Part shown: piece after piece, positions 1 to 6,258 of the stretch
Numbering within the stretch: the first letter of the stretch is position 1
How the letters are laid out: each line of letters opens with the position of its first letter
Assembly: GCA_030614305.1 (NCBI GenBank)
Contig: JAUWKH010000085.1
Location: forward strand, 1-7,269
DNA length: 7,269 bases
Reading direction: 5' to 3'
DNA from: Bacteroidota bacterium
GTDB taxonomy: Bacteria > Bacteroidota > Bacteroidia > Bacteroidales > JADFUO01
The notes under the pieces: model-generated
Told to the model about the DNA's origin: nothing
Databases searched by the model: none
The model's input: only the letters and a program-made list of their open reading frames with translations
Translations under genes and position numbers: made by a program

Positions 1-263
1 CAGGATTTTTACCCGAAGAACGTAAGTGGATGACTCAATTTTTAAACAGCGGCTTTACTGATTCTTTCAGGTATTTTAATAATGAGCCGAATAATTATAC
101 ATGGTGGAGCTACAGAGCAAATGCAAGAGCAAGAAACCTGGGCTGGCGCATTGACTATGAAATGATTAGTAACGCTCTTGAAAAAAAATTAAAAAGAGCT
201 CTTATACTTCCTGAAGTAAAATATTCTGATCACTGTCCGGTTTTATTGGAAATTGATTTTTAA
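1..263 (+). CDS. xth: Exodeoxyribonuclease III, C-terminal part (5' end outside window)
   Basis: The reading frame is open from base 3 (GFLPEERKW...) to TAA at 261-263, giving about 86 C-terminal residues of a protein whose family is usually 250-270 residues long. Signatures of the ExoIII branch of the exonuclease-endonuclease-phosphatase fold are plain: YTWWSYR, then ARARNLGWRIDY, then SDHCPV close to the C terminus. The histidine of SDH (codon 231-233) corresponds to the catalytic histidine of the family. The enzyme is known to act in the cytoplasm as an AP endonuclease and 3'-5' double-strand exonuclease in base-excision repair. The internal ATG at 30 lies inside the conserved EERKWM segment and is not the true start. 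The next gene begins 39 bp downstream on the same strand with no obvious terminator between, so cotranscription is possible. The family call is secure; the missing N-terminal two thirds cannot be assessed. Confidence 0.95.
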   Translation, partial: GFLPEERKWMTQFLNSGFTDSFRYFNNEPNNYTWWSYRANARARNLGWRIDYEMISNALEKKLKRALILPEVKYSDHCPVLLEIDF

Positions 264-302
264 ATTCTTATCTTTATCGTCTAATTTTAAAATAATTATA
301 AC

Positions 303-1502
303 ATGAAGAATAATATCAGCCAGCAAAAAATTACAAAAAGAATATCCGTATTAAAAGATACAAATATTTTTAGTGAAACACATGAAGAAACATTAAAAAT
401 AATAGCAATGGCTTTAACCGAACATTATGCAAAAAAAGGAGAAGTAATTGTGCATAAAGGTGATATAGGCGATGCTATGTTCATAATTGAAAAAGGTTCG
501 GTAAAGGTTCATGATGGAGACTATATTTTTTCGGTTTTAAAAGTTGATCAGGTATTCGGCGAATATTATTTGGTTGATTCTGATGTAAGATCTGCATCAG
601 TAACTGCATTGGAAGACACTGAATTGATACGGATCAATCAGGATACTTTTTATTTCTTAATGGCTAAAAATATAAATATTACTCGTGGGATTCTTAAATC
701 TTCTGTTAACCGGTTAAGACAAATGAATATTATTGAAGAAGAACTTGCTTCAAAAAACATAAAGATAAAAAGACAAAAAGATAAGCTTGAAAAACAGCGT
801 CAGCAATTAACCGAATTAAATGCAACTAAAGACAAATTCTTTTCAATAATTGCACATGATTTAAGAAGCCCGTTAAGTACGATAATCAGTTTTTTCGACT
901 TTCTGAACAGTCAGTTAGATGAATTGGATAAAGAAGAAATGATTGGTCTGATACAAAATATTCATAATTCAACCAACAGTTTGTTGAAACTACTTGATAA
1001 TCTGTTGCAGTGGTCGAGTGCTCAAACCGGCAGGATTATTTGTGAACCCCAAAAATTTGATTTGGCACAAGTAGCAAAAGCAAATGTTGATTTTAGCAGG
1101 ATGAATGCAGAGCGAAAGAAAATTAAATTATTCTCGGAAATCAAAGAAAAAACTTTTGTTTTTGCAGATGAAAATATGATTACAACTGTTATCAGAAATT
1201 TAATTTCCAATGCACTGAAATTCACAAAAGAAGAAGGCAGTGTAAGTATTACAGCTAAAGATAACGGAAAATTTATTGAAGTATCTGTAATTGATACAGG
1301 TATTGGGATAAAAAAAGAAAGCATAAAAAAATTATTCAGGATTGATGTAAAACATACTACAATCGGTACTTTCCAGGAAAAAGGCTCAGGATTGGGGCTT
1401 ATTCTTTGTAAAGAATTTATTGAAAATAACGGTGGCAAAATCCGGGTTGAAAGCAAACCCGGGAAAGGAACAACTATAAAGTTTACTTTGCCGAAACCTT
1501 AA
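303..1502 (+). CDS. Soluble sensor histidine kinase with N-terminal cyclic-nucleotide-binding domain
   Basis: This 399-residue protein has no signal peptide or membrane segment, so it should be cytoplasmic. Residues about 18-125 form a CRP-type cyclic-nucleotide-binding beta roll. HKGDIGDAMFIIEKG is followed by a phosphate-binding-cassette-like FGE (85-87) and RSAS (96-99), so the Glu and Arg that usually contact the cyclic nucleotide are kept. A charged helix (about 143-178) looks like a coiled-coil linker. The HisKA domain has SIIAHDLRSPL with phospho-acceptor His185. The HATPase domain shows the N box NLISNALKFT (Asn299/Asn303), G1 DTGIGI (331-336), an F-box-like LF (344-345) and G2 GSGLGL (361-366). 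All catalytic boxes are intact. The family autophosphorylates and passes phosphate to a response regulator; none is adjacent, so this is an orphan kinase here. The ligand (cAMP, cGMP or none) is inference. ATG 303 lacks a Shine-Dalgarno, as is usual in Bacteroidota. Confidence 0.93.
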   Translation: MKNNISQQKITKRISVLKDTNIFSETHEETLKIIAMALTEHYAKKGEVIVHKGDIGDAMFIIEKGSVKVHDGDYIFSVLKVDQVFGEYYLVDSDVRSASVTALEDTELIRINQDTFYFLMAKNINITRGILKSSVNRLRQMNIIEEELASKNIKIKRQKDKLEKQRQQLTELNATKDKFFSIIAHDLRSPLSTIISFFDFLNSQLDELDKEEMIGLIQNIHNSTNSLLKLLDNLLQWSSAQTGRIICEPQKFDLAQVAKANVDFSRMNAERKKIKLFSEIKEKTFVFADENMITTVIRNLISNALKFTKEEGSVSITAKDNGKFIEVSVIDTGIGIKKESIKKLFRIDVKHTTIGTFQEKGSGLGLILCKEFIENNGGKIRVESKPGKGTTIKFTLPKP

Positions 1503-1568
1503 CCGGAAAGACCGGAAGATAAAAGACATCCATACGGACTCCCGTTGGTCGAAAGTATAAAGATAAAA

Positions 1569-1610
1569 GTGGCAGTAGCAGTGGCAGTTGCAGTGACAGT
1601 GGCAGTGGCA
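1569..1610. repeat. Degenerate 6-bp tandem array, seven units of GTNNCA
   Basis: Seven consecutive hexamers can be read without a gap: GTGGCA, GTAGCA, GTGGCA, GTTGCA, GTGACA, GTGGCA, GTGGCA. Four units are identical and the other three each carry one change. The array lies in the 267-bp spacer between the kinase and propeller genes. On the plus strand it would read Val-Ala repeats, but that frame meets TGA at 1614-1616 directly after the array. On the minus strand it gives a Thr-Ala run in a frame with no recognisable protein. It is best treated as a non-coding microsatellite-like array. Confidence 0.85.
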
Positions 1611-1668
1611 GTTTGAATTTTTCGGTGTGGGAATAAATTATAATAAAATATTCTAACAGATACTTTAT

Positions 1669-1689
1669 ACTGGATGCTGGATTCCGGAT
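1669..1689. repeat. Three imperfect 7-bp tandem units (CTGGAT core)
   Basis: ACTGGAT, GCTGGAT and TCCGGAT follow each other directly, about 80 bp upstream of the propeller gene. The unit differs from the hexamer array 60 bp upstream. The same spacer also carries a 9-bp near-duplication at 1502-1519 (ACCGGAAAG, ACCGGAAGA). No promoter or operator role can be read from it. Confidence 0.6.
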
Positions 1690-1769
1690 TTTGAGAAATA
1701 AAACACAAAAGCTGAACTGTTTTACAGGATTTGTTGTATATTTAAGGTTTATTAAAAAATCTTTGCCCC

Positions 1770-3788
1770 ATGAAATCCAATTTACTACATGCCTTGTTTT
1801 TTCTCAATTTTGTATTTATAATCACAATATCTACAAGAGCGCAATGGCACCCTTGTCAGGGACTGGAAGGATCCAGTTTAGGATCAATTATCGCTTCAGA
1901 CACTTTACTTTTTGCTACATGCAGCAGTAATGGAATTTTTTCCCGAACCTTAAACTCAGACTGGGAGTTATTAAACCCAAATCCTTCTGTATTTATTATT
2001 CAATCTGATACTTGTATTATTACTTTTGGGGGTTTGAGTTTGGTTATAAGATCATTTGATAATGGACAAAGTTGGGAAGAAATAGACGATGCTGCAACTG
2101 ATTTAGCATTTTTGAATGAAGTACTTTTTTTTATTGATCATTATGTTAGTGTTTGTCGTTCATACGATTATGGAGACACTTATCATATAATAGGCCAGGG
2201 TTTAGAGAATATTAACGAAATCTTTACTGATGATAGCCTCTTACTAGTAATGCATAGTTATTCAGGTCATATGTATAAATCTATCGATTATGGTGATTCA
2301 TGGGATACACTACCAATTTATAATTTTCCTGATAATGTTTACGACATTGCATGTTATAATAATACAATATGGCTGGGAACATCATCAGGTGCTTATTGCT
2401 TAAATAATGATGGTTCAAATTGGATCGAAGTAAATAACTCATTACCTGAAAATACTTCTATTAAGGACTTTCTGGAAATAAATAATGAATTATTTTGTGG
2501 AACTAATCCGGGAGGCATATATTTATGGGACTCCGGTGATTCTGCATGGATTCAATTTAGCAACACACCAAAAGACATTCGTAAAATAACTTTCTTTAAT
2601 AATAAAATCTTTTGCGCCACGCCACAAGGACCATTTTCGTTAGACTCTTCAGGCAACTGGCAATCTCATCTCGAAGGACTGATGCACAGAACTATTACCT
2701 CAATGGATACATTTAACAGTATAATTTATGCATGTGCTGATTTTGAATTATTTAAATCATCAGACCAGGGTGAAACATTTGAAAAAATTGAGAATGCATC
2801 AGGGTACCAAATAATAACAACTGATTCCTTGTTTTATCTTGTCTCATATACTGGCATCTATACTTCAAAAGACACTTGTAATACATGGGATACCATTTCA
2901 AGTGGCATTGAAGGATCAATTCGTTGTTTTTCCATAACACAAAATTATTACTATGTTCGTGTTAATCAAAAAATATTGCGATCTGAAACTGACAGCATTA
3001 ATTGGATACTGCTTGAAAACAACATCCAGGGATCTAATATTTGGTATATTGAGGCTATTGATTCTGTAGTAATTGCAAGTATTTACGATAATGAAATTGG
3101 ATTATATATTTCAAGGGACTACGGATTGAGTTTTGAGCCAATGATCCTAAACGAACCTTTTGCACCAATTATTCATAAAGATGATAATAGATTTTTCATA
3201 TCGCTTGATGTTCCTTGCTTTTCTGATGATCTCGGATTAAGCTGGCAGGAAATTCCAATTCCCGACACATTAGATTTTCGAGCTTTTACAATGGATCAGA
3301 GTAATGATTATTTTGCAATAGGCGGAAGACAGAATTCCTGGCCTATGGGTTTATTTTTAATGATAACAGATGATTGGGGATATACATGGACTTTATTACA
3401 TGACAATTTACCCTCACCCGGTTTTAATCCATTAATAAATTATGTAAAAATTATTAGTAACAGGATTTTTACATCTCCAATCGTAAACAGCCTCTGGTAC
3501 CGCGATGATATTCTGACAGGAATTTCTGAAAATACGGTAAACAAGAATAAGCACGGGAAAATTCATCTCTACCCCAACCCTGTAAAAGATATGATTACGC
3601 TGAAATTACTATCTGCCCAAAATGATTGTCAATTCAGGATTTTTGATATTCAGGGGTGTGAGCAAATTCATGGAAAAATTATAGGGATGAAAACTGAAAT
3701 TGATTTGGGTAAATTGAAATCGGGAATTTATATTATTGAAGTATTAACCACATCAGAAAAAATAGATCAGAAAATAATTAAATTTTAA
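1770..3788 (+). CDS. Secreted Asp-box (BNR-like) beta-propeller protein with type IX secretion C-terminal sorting domain
   Basis: This 672-residue protein starts with a Sec signal peptide (hydrophobic 5-20, likely cleavage after STRA24 before Gln25). The body (about 26-580) repeats the Asp-box pattern S/T-x-D-x-G-x-x-W/F/Y: SFDNGQSW (95-102), SYDYGDTY (131-138), SIDYGDSW (171-178), SSDQGETF (330-337), SRDYGLSF (448-455), SDDLGLSW (485-492) and TDDWGYTW (533-540). A variant, SKDTCNTW (366-373), has Cys for Gly. This matches the BNR/sialidase-fold or YCF48-like propellers often found on exported Bacteroidota proteins. No catalytic sialidase arrangement is visible. Residues about 597-672 are a Por-type sorting tail: HLYPNPVKD, then LKSGIYIIEV and a lysine-rich end. 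The tail is known to direct export through T9SS and is normally removed. The native ligand or activity is unknown. ATG 1770 is chosen because it gives the complete signal peptide; there is no Shine-Dalgarno. No paralogue or T9SS component lies next to it. Confidence 0.9.
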   Translation: MKSNLLHALFFLNFVFIITISTRAQWHPCQGLEGSSLGSIIASDTLLFATCSSNGIFSRTLNSDWELLNPNPSVFIIQSDTCIITFGGLSLVIRSFDNGQSWEEIDDAATDLAFLNEVLFFIDHYVSVCRSYDYGDTYHIIGQGLENINEIFTDDSLLLVMHSYSGHMYKSIDYGDSWDTLPIYNFPDNVYDIACYNNTIWLGTSSGAYCLNNDGSNWIEVNNSLPENTSIKDFLEINNELFCGTNPGGIYLWDSGDSAWIQFSNTPKDIRKITFFNNKIFCATPQGPFSLDSSGNWQSHLEGLMHRTITSMDTFNSIIYACADFELFKSSDQGETFEKIENASGYQIITTDSLFYLVSYTGIYTSKDTCNTWDTISSGIEGSIRCFSITQNYYYVRVNQKILRSETDSINWILLENNIQGSNIWYIEAIDSVVIASIYDNEIGLYISRDYGLSFEPMILNEPFAPIIHKDDNRFFISLDVPCFSDDLGLSWQEIPIPDTLDFRAFTMDQSNDYFAIGGRQNSWPMGLFLMITDDWGYTWTLLHDNLPSPGFNPLINYVKIISNRIFTSPIVNSLWYRDDILTGISENTVNKNKHGKIHLYPNPVKDMITLKLLSAQNDCQFRIFDIQGCEQIHGKIIGMKTEIDLGKLKSGIYIIEVLTTSEKIDQKIIKF

Positions 3789-3790
3789 AA

Positions 3791-3827
3791 ACGGGGGAAA
3801 ATCATACTCCTGTAAATCTTTTTTTTT
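3791..3827 (+). terminator. Possible intrinsic terminator after the propeller gene
   Basis: ACGGGGG (3791-3797) can pair with CTCCTGT (3807-3813), giving 7 bp including two G-U pairs around a 9-nt loop. Nine consecutive T follow at 3819-3827 after a 5-nt spacer. The position, right after the stop at 3786-3788, fits. The wobble pairs and the spacer make it a weak candidate; the hairpins further downstream are alternatives. Confidence 0.4.
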
Positions 3828-3845
3828 CCATGTCTCCCATGTCTT
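3828..3845. repeat. Two tandem 9-bp units, CCATGTCTC / CCATGTCTT
   Basis: Two adjacent 9-mers differ only at the last base and sit directly after the T-tract that follows the propeller gene. Two copies could arise by chance. They are noted because the other intergenic spacer in this window also holds several short tandem duplications. Confidence 0.4.
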
Positions 3846-3929
3846 TGAAAACAAAATAATAATAGTTAAAATCTGCAATCCTTGTGGCTCAATGGAAAAA
3901 ATGGGGGGAGCATAGAATTATATTAGTTT

Positions 3930-3967
3930 AATTGCATTATTCAATTATGCAATTTTTTTATTTTTTT
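3930..3967 (+). terminator. AT-rich hairpin plus T-tract, possible terminator
   Basis: AATTGCAT (3930-3937) pairs perfectly with ATGCAATT (3947-3954) across a 9-nt loop, and the T-rich run TTTTTTTATTTTTTT begins within the stem end and extends to 3967. The stem has only two G-C pairs, so it is weak. It reads in the direction of the propeller gene about 140 bp after its stop. The GC-rich hairpin at 4019-4035, followed by a T-rich stretch to 4059, could serve the same strand. Confidence 0.35.
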
Positions 3968-4086
3968 AATCCCGAAGGGATTGCATGTTTATAGCATTAA
4001 GAATATCATTTGTTAATACGACCCCGACGGGGTCGAATATTTTATTTTTATTTGTTTTTCTATAAACATTTGAATCCTTTGGATTC
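3968..4086. repeat. Symmetric three-hairpin REP/BIME-like palindromic element
   Basis: Three triloop hairpins follow each other. H1 is AATCCC-GAA-GGGATT (3968-3982), H2 is CGACCCC-GAC-GGGGTCG (4019-4035) and H3 is GAATCC-TTT-GGATTC (4072-4086). H2 is enclosed by a perfect 10-bp stem, ATGTTTATAG (3985-3994) with CTATAAACAT (4060-4069). H1 and H3 each sit exactly 2 nt outside that stem. Each arm is therefore a 27-nt unit (constant 10-mer, 2-nt spacer, 15-nt hairpin), and the two units are inverted with respect to each other. The hairpin stems differ in sequence between arms yet both remain perfectly paired, which looks like compensated change. This layout is that of a BIME, a pair of inverted REP units. 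The family identity and any transposase link are inference. Confidence 0.8.
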
Positions 4087-4123
4087 TATCAAAAAACAAA
4101 TTTAATTGCCGACTGAAACCTAC

Positions 4124-4155
4124 GACACGAAGTCCATACGGATTCACTTCGTTTC
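4124..4155. other. Perfectly placed hairpin with 12-nt loop inside the inverted-repeat element
   Basis: GACACGAAGT (4124-4133) pairs with ACTTCGTTTC (4146-4155) with one internal mismatch. The loop contains CATACGG (4135-4141), which is complementary to CCGTATG at 4162-4168 just downstream, so an alternative or pseudoknot-like pairing is possible. The word TCCATACGGA in this loop also occurs at 1529-1538 in the other intergenic spacer. Confidence 0.55.
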
Positions 4156-4196
4156 ATTAGCCCGTATGATGCTCCACCCATTTTTTCCATTGAGCC

Positions 4197-4371
4197 GTTA
4201 ATTCCTACAATTCAGAGTATTCGGGAAGCTTTGGAATTTGCTTTAAAAACAACTAAGCCACTAATATACTTAAACGCATAAACTTTGCGAATGTTGAATT
4301 AAATTTCTAATTGGTTTTAAGCAATTTATGTTAGAATAATTTTGCATTCTAGTTCAGTGTCAGTTTACATT
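4197..4371. other. Intergenic tail before radA stop; short open frame at 4201-4281
   Basis: This is the remaining non-coding part of the convergent gap. On the plus strand, 4201-4278 reads IPTIQSIREALEFALKTTKP followed by LIYLNA and a TAA at 4279-4281. That has a protein-like composition, but there is no plausible start and the frame runs back into the inverted repeat. It may be the tail of a lost gene or chance. Beyond 4282 I see only AT-rich sequence and a 6-bp palindrome (4332-4351) without a T-tract. Confidence 0.2.
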
Positions 4372-5742
4372 CTACCCAAACAGAAGTTCAAATACTTCTT
4401 CAATCTTTCTTACGCTCGTGATTTTTATTTTAGGATTTTTAAGATTTAGTCCTTTCTTATTGTATTTTGATATAAGAATTTGTTCAAACCCGAGCTTTTC
4501 AGCTTCACCGATTCTTCGCTCAATACGATTCACGGGTCTGATTTCTCCGGATAACCCGACTTCGGCAGAAAAGCAAATTTTTTGATCGATCGGGAGATCT
4601 TCATTTGAAGATAAAATAGCAGAAATAACAGCAAGATCAATTGCAGGGTCATCAACTTTTATTCCGCCGGCAATATTTAAAAACACATCTTTAACACCCA
4701 GACGAAAACCGCTTCTTTTTTCCAGAACTGCGAGTAACATATTCAAACGCCGCAAATCAAAACCTGTTGATGACCTTTGTGGAGTTCCGTAAGCAGCAGA
4801 ACTGACCAAAGCCTGTACTTCGATCAACATGGGTCGCATACCTTCTAAAGTTGCAGCTATTGCTACACCGCTCACGTTTTCATCTCTTTGAGAGATAAGT
4901 ATTTCCGAGGGATTGGATACTTCTCTTAATCCCGAATCCTGCATTTCATAAATTCCCAATTCAGATGTTGAGCCAAAACGGTTCTTTGTTGCCCTTAAAA
5001 TCCGGTATCCGTAATTTCTGTCGCCTTCAAACTGAAGCACGGTATCAACCATGTGTTCTAAAAGTTTCGGACCGGCGAGACTTCCTTCTTTTGTTATGTG
5101 CCCGATCAAAAAAACCGGAACATCAGTTAATTTTGAGTAACGCTGCATTTCGGAAGCACATTCTCTTATCTGCGAAATGCTTCCTGAAGATGTATCAATA
5201 ATATCAGTATGCAGGGTTTGAACAGAATCAATTATTAAAATATCAGGAGTTAATTTTTCAATCTGTCTGAAAATATTTTGTGTTGAAGTTTCAGTAAGGA
5301 TATAACAGTTTGGATTATTAATTCCGATGCGTTCTGCTCTCATCTTTATTTGCTGAGCACTTTCTTCACCGGTTACATATAGGATCCTAAGATTTTTAAT
5401 ATTCAGTGCAATCTGTAACATTAAAGTGGATTTACCAATACCCGGTTCACCACCAATTAAAACCAATGAACCATAAACCAAGCCCCCGCCTAATACCCTG
5501 TTCAGTTCAGTATTATTAGTATTTATACGATTTTCCTTAGTTTTTTTAATTTCATTGACAGGCACCGGCTTTCCGGAATCTTTTTTTGTTGAAAGTTTTG
5601 CAATCTGATCTTTATCTTTTTCCCTGTGAACAACTTCTTCAGCATAAGTATTCCACTCGCCGCACGAAGGACATCTGCCAATCCATTTCGGTGATTGTGC
5701 CCCACAATTCTGACAGAAGAATACAATTTTGCTTTTAGCCAT
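4372..5742 (-). CDS. radA: DNA repair protein RadA (Sms)
   Basis: This 456-residue protein has the usual full length for the family. The N terminus carries the RadA zinc finger (Cys10, Cys13, Cys24, Cys27; FFCQNCGAQSPKWIGRCPSC). A RecA-like ATPase core follows, with Walker A GGEPGIGKST (97-106), Walker B ILIIDSVQT (168-176) and the RadA-specific KNRFG motif (253-257). The C-terminal part (about 285-456) is the Lon-protease-like domain (SSAAYGTPQRSSTGFDLRRL, then the AEVGLSGEIRPV region) that lacks protease activity in known members. RadA is known to help process recombination intermediates and promote branch migration at D-loops. It is the last gene of the minus-strand cluster, 24 nt downstream of rfaE2, and its stop (TAG) faces the convergent palindromic region. 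ATG 5740-5742 places the zinc finger at the expected distance; no Shine-Dalgarno is visible. Confidence 0.97.
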   Translation of the reverse strand: MAKSKIVFFCQNCGAQSPKWIGRCPSCGEWNTYAEEVVHREKDKDQIAKLSTKKDSGKPVPVNEIKKTKENRINTNNTELNRVLGGGLVYGSLVLIGGEPGIGKSTLMLQIALNIKNLRILYVTGEESAQQIKMRAERIGINNPNCYILTETSTQNIFRQIEKLTPDILIIDSVQTLHTDIIDTSSGSISQIRECASEMQRYSKLTDVPVFLIGHITKEGSLAGPKLLEHMVDTVLQFEGDRNYGYRILRATKNRFGSTSELGIYEMQDSGLREVSNPSEILISQRDENVSGVAIAATLEGMRPMLIEVQALVSSAAYGTPQRSSTGFDLRRLNMLLAVLEKRSGFRLGVKDVFLNIAGGIKVDDPAIDLAVISAILSSNEDLPIDQKICFSAEVGLSGEIRPVNRIERRIGEAEKLGFEQILISKYNKKGLNLKNPKIKITSVRKIEEVFELLFG

Positions 5743-5766
5743 TTTTATCGAAATAGTAATATTTTG

Positions 5767-6258
5767 TTAAATCTTTTTTATCTTATCAATAATTGAAGTG
5801 GTGGAATAACCGCGTAAAAAATCAATTGTTTCAATTTCTCCGCCTTTTGCTTTTACAATATCATAGCCAACAATATCTTCGGGTTTATAATCACTGCCTT
5901 TGATCAAAACATCAGGTTGTATAAATTTAATTAAGTTATATGGAGTATCTTCGTCAAATAAAATTACAGCACTTACAAAACCTAAAGATGCTAAGATCAT
6001 AGCTCTTGAATTTTCATCATTAATGGGGCGGTTAATTCCTTTTATCGTCCTGACAGAATCATCGGAATTCAATCCGACAATTAACACATCTCCAAATTCT
6101 GCAGCTTTAGATAAATAATCAATATGTCCTAAATGAAGTATGTCAAAGCATCCGTTAGTAAATACTATTTTCTTACTTAAAAATCTCCAAATTTCTAATT
6201 GATATTTTAAAGATTCTTTGGAAAATATTTTTGATTTTATAATTTCAAGTTTTGACAT
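5767..6258 (-). CDS. rfaE2: D-glycero-beta-D-manno-heptose 1-phosphate adenylyltransferase (RfaE domain II)
   Basis: This 163-residue cytidylyltransferase-like protein has the nucleotide-binding signature FTNGCFDILHLGHIDYL, with the HxGH motif at His42-His45. It also has NRPIN (77-81), the IKGSDY motif (119-124) and the C-terminal GYSTTSII segment (150-157). These match the C-terminal half of bifunctional HldE and the stand-alone RfaE2/HldC proteins. The kinase half (HldE domain I) is absent, so heptose-7-phosphate kinase activity must come from another gene. The known reaction is heptose-1-phosphate + ATP to ADP-heptose, the precursor of the LPS inner core. The ATG at 6256-6258 lies inside the end of the upstream membrane-protein gene (14-nt overlap), which suggests translational coupling. 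Related glycerol-3-phosphate cytidylyltransferases share HxGH, but the KGSDY and STT motifs favour RfaE2. Confidence 0.93.
   Translation of the reverse strand: MSKLEIIKSKIFSKESLKYQLEIWRFLSKKIVFTNGCFDILHLGHIDYLSKAAEFGDVLIVGLNSDDSVRTIKGINRPINDENSRAMILASLGFVSAVILFDEDTPYNLIKFIQPDVLIKGSDYKPEDIVGYDIVKAKGGEIETIDFLRGYSTTSIIDKIKKI

Larger units (their letters stand above)
3886..4196. repeat. 311-bp element bounded by a 28-bp inverted repeat (MITE-like)
   Basis: The segment 3886-3913 (beginning GGCTCAATGGAAAAAATGGG and ending GGAGCAT) is the reverse complement of 4169-4196 at 27 of 28 positions; the single difference is a G/T in the G-run. Complementarity stops abruptly on both sides. The 255-bp interior holds no open reading frame of note but several smaller palindromes (3930-3954, 3968-4086, 4124-4155). 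I found no convincing target-site duplication outside the repeats. The element fills the gap between two convergent transcription units. It could be a non-autonomous mobile element, a large intergenic palindrome family, or a structured 3' UTR. The inverted repeat is seen directly; mobility is inference. Confidence 0.75.

Noticed and set aside
246..276. Bacteroidota-type promoter before the kinase gene (TTG, 20-nt gap, TATCTTTA)
   Set aside because: The -7 box lacks the final G of TAnnTTTG and the -33 box is minimal; in DNA this AT-rich the match is not convincing.
1022..1456. 144-codon open frame on the minus strand
   Set aside because: It lies fully antisense to the conserved HATPase part of the kinase and has no recognisable domain.
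1569..1610. CRISPR-like array
   Set aside because: Units are 6 bp with no spacers and no cas genes are nearby.
1499..1708. Minus-strand open frame with a Thr-Ala repeat
   Set aside because: Its only distinctive part is the translated hexamer array; the rest is low-complexity spacer with no protein family signature.
1691..1930. 79-codon plus-strand open frame
   Set aside because: It overlaps the signal peptide region of the propeller gene in another frame and has no features of its own.
3886..4196. Complete insertion sequence
   Set aside because: The interior has no transposase frame and is too short; no target-site duplication was found at the ends.
4332..4351. TAGAAT/ATTCTA palindrome as terminator for radA
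   Set aside because: It is only six AT-rich pairs, and no T-tract follows on the minus strand.
4965..5201. 78-codon plus-strand open frame
   Set aside because: It is antisense to the conserved core of radA; the other short frames at 2752-2940, 5523-5726 and 5900-6118 were dropped for the same kind of reason.
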